Below are positions 13,853-16,123 of a DNA stretch of 16,123 nucleotides, in pieces (position 1 is the stretch's first letter; each line of letters starts with the position of its first letter). The stretch is from NCBI GenBank assembly GCA_031423755.1, contig JANPGC010000144.1, positions 1 to 16,123 of the forward strand. Reading direction: 5' to 3'. The stretch is from JANMEX01 sp031423755. GTDB lineage: Bacteria; Pseudomonadota; Alphaproteobacteria; Rhizobiales; Rhizobiaceae. The notes under the pieces were generated by a model. The model was not told the DNA's origin, did no database searches, and saw only the letters and a list, made by a program, of their open reading frames with translations. The translations under genes were made by a program, and so were the position numbers.

Positions 13853-14884
13853 ATGCAACTCGGCCTTTATACATTCGCCGGAACCGGCGCGGACCCGACC
13901 ACGGGCGCGACCATTTCGTTTCAGCAGCGCATGACGAACCTCTTGGAAGAGGCGGTGCTGGCCGATGAGGTTGGGCTCGATGTTTTCGGCATTGGCGAGC
14001 ATCACCGGCCGGATTTCGCCATTTCGACGCCCGCTGTCGTGCTGGCGGCGATTGCGGCGAAGACGAAGCGGATACGCCTGACGAGCGCGGTGACGGTGCT
14101 GTCGTCGGATGATCCGGTGCGGGTGTTTCAGGAATATGCGACCGTCGATCTGATTTCGGGCGGGCGAACGGAAATCATGGCCGGGCGCGGCTCATTTATC
14201 GAGAGTTATCCGCTGTTTGGTTATGATCTGAACGAGTACGAGACGCTGTTTGCCGAAAAGCTCGACCTGCTTTTGAAGATCCGCGACAATAATCCGGTGA
14301 CGTGGAGTGGCACCGTGCGCGCGCCACTGGTGAACGCGGGGGTATGGCCACGTCCGGTTCAAACGCCGCTGCCGGTGTGGATTGCAGTGGGCGGCACGCC
14401 ACAATCCGTGGTGCGGGCGGGAACGCTCGGCCTGCCGCTGGCAGTGGCCATCATCGGCGGCGAGCCGTACCGGTTTGCGCCCTTGGTTGAGCTTTACCGC
14501 GAGGCGGGCGCGAAGGCGGGCCATGCGCCGGAGGTGCTGAAGGTGAGCATCAATTCGCACGGATTTATCGCCGAAGATTCGGGCGACGCCGCCGGCACCT
14601 ACTTCCCGCCCTATGCCGAGATGTTCGGTCGCATCGGGCGCGAGCGCGGCTGGGGGCCGGTGACACGGGGGCAATATGAGGCGGGCCGCTCGCCCCGCGG
14701 GGCGCTCCTTGTTGGCAATCCGAACGAGGTGGCCGAGAAGATTCTGGCTGAGCACGAGTATTTCCGGAACGACCGCTTCCTGATGCAGATCGACATGGGC
14801 GCGCTTCCGCATGTCAAGACGCTGAAGGCGATTGAGCTGTTTGGGACCAAGGTGAAAGAACAGGTTGATAGGGCGCTCAAGTGA
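13853..14884 (+). CDS. LLM-class flavin-dependent oxidoreductase (luciferase-like)
   Basis: A 343-aa bacterial-luciferase-like monooxygenase or oxidoreductase expected to use reduced flavin. It starts as a TIM-barrel strand (MQLGLYTFAGTG), then EEAVLADEVGLDVFGIGEHHRPDF with the conserved G-E-H-H, the segment RIRLTSAVTVLSSDDPVRVFQEYATVDLISGGR, and GRGSFIESYPLFGYDLNEYETLFAEKLDLLL, which marks a rhizobial subgroup often annotated only as LLM class. The substrate is unknown. The frame is open upstream to 13736, but the ATG at 13853 matches the family N-terminus and has an aggaag ribosome binding site 8 nt away. It stands downstream of the divergently oriented orphan gene and is probably a separate transcription unit. 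Confidence 0.93.
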   Translation: MQLGLYTFAGTGADPTTGATISFQQRMTNLLEEAVLADEVGLDVFGIGEHHRPDFAISTPAVVLAAIAAKTKRIRLTSAVTVLSSDDPVRVFQEYATVDLISGGRTEIMAGRGSFIESYPLFGYDLNEYETLFAEKLDLLLKIRDNNPVTWSGTVRAPLVNAGVWPRPVQTPLPVWIAVGGTPQSVVRAGTLGLPLAVAIIGGEPYRFAPLVELYREAGAKAGHAPEVLKVSINSHGFIAEDSGDAAGTYFPPYAEMFGRIGRERGWGPVTRGQYEAGRSPRGALLVGNPNEVAEKILAEHEYFRNDRFLMQIDMGALPHVKTLKAIELFGTKVKEQVDRALK

Positions 14885-14930
14885 TTGGCGCGCGCCCCCC
14901 CGCATCGACCAAAGCGCAACATCTGAGCGC

Positions 14931-14958
14931 TTGACGGGCGCGGTCATTGGCCTAAATT
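14931..14958 (+). promoter_or_regulatory. Candidate promoter of the ribbon-helix-helix gene
   Basis: TTGACG (14931-14936) and TAAATT (14953-14958) are separated by 16 bp and lie 46 nt before the start codon at 15004. The spacer is one base short of ideal and the -10 box has four of six matches, so this is a moderate candidate only. Confidence 0.45.
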
Positions 14959-15003
14959 TATCTGTCGCAGATGGAGCCAGCGACGTTCAGGGAGGAACAA
15001 GCC

Positions 15004-15300
15004 ATGTGCCAGATTTTTGCTCAACAGGAGCCGTCGCGTTACGAATCGGTGACGCGGCGCGTGCGCCTCAACGGCCAGTCGACCAGCATCAGACTGGAAC
15101 GCGCCTTCTGGAAAATTCTCGATCAGATGGCCGCCAAGGATGGCGTCTCGACGCCGGCGTTTCTGTCTAAGCTGCACTCGGAAGTGCTGGAGCAGCACAG
15201 CGAGGCCAAGAACTTCACCTCGCTGCTGCGCTGCGCATGCACGATGCATCTTGGCGAGATGGACAAGGTGCCGCAGACGCACGGCCGCATTGCCGCCTGA
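15004..15300 (+). CDS. Ribbon-helix-helix (RHH_4) domain protein
   Basis: A 98-aa protein starting MCQIFAQQEPSRYESVTRRVRLNGQ, the characteristic opening of a small RHH_4 family widespread in rhizobia. The arrangement RVRLNGQSTSIRLERAFWKILDQMAAKDGVSTPAFLSKLHSEVL (residues 20-63) fits a beta strand and two helices, the ribbon-helix-helix fold. The C-terminus NFTSLLRCACTMHL carries two cysteines. RHH proteins usually bind DNA as dimers, but I know of no demonstrated role for this subgroup. A strong ggagga ribosome binding site precedes the ATG at 15004; the longer frame from 14971 lacks one. It may regulate the VOC and Tat genes downstream, but that is only suggested by position. Confidence 0.88.
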   Translation: MCQIFAQQEPSRYESVTRRVRLNGQSTSIRLERAFWKILDQMAAKDGVSTPAFLSKLHSEVLEQHSEAKNFTSLLRCACTMHLGEMDKVPQTHGRIAA

Positions 15301-15336
15301 CGCTGAATCGAAGTCGAATTTCATGAGTTTTGCAGC

Positions 15337-15354
15337 GTAGTAACCCACTACTAC
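15337..15354. promoter_or_regulatory. Inverted-repeat operator candidate upstream of the VOC gene
   Basis: A perfect 6-bp inverted repeat, GTAGTA and TACTAC with a 6-bp centre, lies 57 nt before the VOC start codon, in the 111-nt gap after the RHH gene. Its size and position suit a dimeric regulator. No matching known operator was identified and the length is short enough to arise by chance. Confidence 0.35.
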
Positions 15355-15411
15355 CCGCAGCCGAAAATGCTCCGCTAGTCTCCGATGATCGCTGGTGATC
15401 CGGGAGGAAGC

Positions 15412-15807
15412 ATGGCCAAATCGATACATTCGATGATCCGCGTTCTGGACGAAGAACGTTCGGTTTCGTTTTACGGGAGGGCATTCGGTTTGAAGGTCGC
15501 AGACCGGCTGGATTTCGACAGCTTCACGCTCATTTACATGTCCAATCCGGAGGCCGAGTTCGAACTGGAGCTAACGGTCAACAAGGGCCGGACGGAAGCC
15601 TACAATCTCGGCGATGGCTACGGCCACTTTGCCGTGACGGTCGATGACGTGGAGGCCGAGCATGCGCGGTTTGACGCGGAAGGTTTGAGCCCGCGCAAGC
15701 TCGTGGATTTCCAGAACAACGGCGAGCGGATAGCGAAGTTTTTCTTCGTGGCCGACCCGGACGGATACCAGATCGAAGTGCTGCAACGGGGCGGGCGTTT
15801 CAAATAG
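15412..15807 (+). CDS. VOC-family protein, glyoxalase-I-like
   Basis: A 131-aa vicinal-oxygen-chelate protein with two beta-alpha-beta modules. It lines up with glyoxalase I over most of its length: IHSMIRVLDEERSVSFY at the start, ELELTVNKG in the middle, GYGHFAVTVDDV at the second module, and DPDGYQIEVLQR at the end. The four metal-ligand positions of glyoxalase I are all present as His6, Glu53, His72 and Glu122, so it is probably a metalloenzyme. Glutathione-methylglyoxal activity is likely but not certain, because VOC proteins have many reactions. The frame is open to 15385, but the ATG at 15412 has a ggaggaag ribosome binding site and the correct family start. The Tat-signal gene follows 33 nt later, probably in the same operon. 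Confidence 0.88.
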   Translation: MAKSIHSMIRVLDEERSVSFYGRAFGLKVADRLDFDSFTLIYMSNPEAEFELELTVNKGRTEAYNLGDGYGHFAVTVDDVEAEHARFDAEGLSPRKLVDFQNNGERIAKFFFVADPDGYQIEVLQRGGRFK

Positions 15808-15840
15808 CGCCGCGCCTCATTTTCTTTGGGAGGAGAAATC

Positions 15841-16123
15841 ATGACACTGGAAGAACGAAAGGGACTGACACGGCGCGAGCTTCTGAAAAGAGCCGCATCC
15901 GTGAGCGCGCTAGCCTTGATCGGGACAGGTTTCATCTGCGCCCCGACCGGCGCATGGGCAATGGATGTGAAAGTCATCAAGCCGGAGCAGATGGCAACGC
16001 TCCTGCAGATGGCGCGCGACATCTACCCGCACGATCAGGTCGCCGACCAGTTCTATGCGGTTGCCGTCAAAGGCTATGATGCGGACGACAAGAAGGCGAT
16101 GGTTGAGGCCGGGATCGCCGAAC
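15841..16123 (+). CDS. Tat-exported protein, 3' end outside the window
   Basis: The frame is open from the ATG at 15841 to the window end, giving 94 residues. The N-terminus has a twin-arginine signal, LTRRELLKRA (9-18) followed by a hydrophobic stretch and a probable cleavage after GAWA (around 41). The product should be folded in the cytoplasm and exported to the periplasm. The mature part starts VKVIKPEQMATLLQMARDIYPHDQVADQFY, resembling rhizobial Tat proteins and the small subunits of membrane-bound GMC-type dehydrogenases (gluconate 2-dehydrogenase subunit 3-like). That identity is from recall, and a GMC oxidoreductase gene would be expected next, beyond this window. A ggaggag ribosome binding site precedes the start, 33 nt after the VOC gene. 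Confidence 0.8.
   Translation, partial: MTLEERKGLTRRELLKRAASVSALALIGTGFICAPTGAWAMDVKVIKPEQMATLLQMARDIYPHDQVADQFYAVAVKGYDADDKKAMVEAGIAE

Noticed and set aside
14912..14932. Inverted repeat aagcgc/gcgctt after the flavin oxidoreductase gene
   Set aside because: It is only 6 bp long with a 9-nt loop, no T-run follows, and it overlaps the candidate -35 box of the next gene.

Overview
The window looks like chromosomal DNA of an alphaproteobacterium of the order Hyphomicrobiales (Rhizobiales), probably the Phyllobacteriaceae/Mesorhizobium neighbourhood. Reasons: a purS-purQ-purL-bolA...grxD gene order typical of that group, several protein families mostly seen in rhizobia (the MCQIF ribbon-helix-helix protein, the short hypothetical that follows rpsD upstream, the Pr6Pr membrane protein), high GC content, and palindromic intergenic repeats of the kind common in rhizobial genomes. 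The genus assignment is inference from recall; no search was run.

Layout. Positions 1-4680 (plus strand) form a purine operon: a possible purC tail, a palindromic repeat, purS, purQ, a small lipoprotein overlapping purQ by 4 nt, a six-helix Pr6Pr membrane protein, purL, and bolA. PurS, PurQ and PurL together make the FGAM synthase complex (step 4 of de novo purine synthesis). Positions 4704-6207 hold a small basic protein, a convergent phosphodiester-glycosidase gene broken by one in-frame TAA, and grxD, a CGFS monothiol glutaredoxin whose usual partner is BolA. A Bcr/CflA-type MFS transporter follows (6305-7555).

Positions 7595-10878 are on the minus strand, in transcription order: rpsD (ribosomal protein S4), an intrinsic terminator, then glsA (glutaminase), ttcA (tRNA 2-thiocytidine synthetase) and a putative SAM methyltransferase overlapping ttcA by 4 nt. 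Upstream of rpsD are a good sigma-70 promoter and a foldable leader of about 150 nt.

Positions 11005-13625 are the least ordinary part: a 165-bp inverted repeat, a conserved hypothetical protein with a TTG start, a 224-bp inverted repeat with 66-bp arms, and a 378-aa orphan protein of clearly lower GC with a Ser/Arg-rich C-terminal tail, probably horizontally acquired.

Positions 13853-16123 (plus strand) hold a luciferase-like flavin oxidoreductase, a ribbon-helix-helix protein, a glyoxalase-I-like VOC protein with all four metal-ligand positions, and the first 94 residues of a Tat-exported protein that runs off the window. No rRNA, tRNA, CRISPR array or intact insertion sequence was seen. 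The best candidates for something new are the orphan 378-aa gene and the structured rpsD leader. I found no convincing multi-gene novel system.
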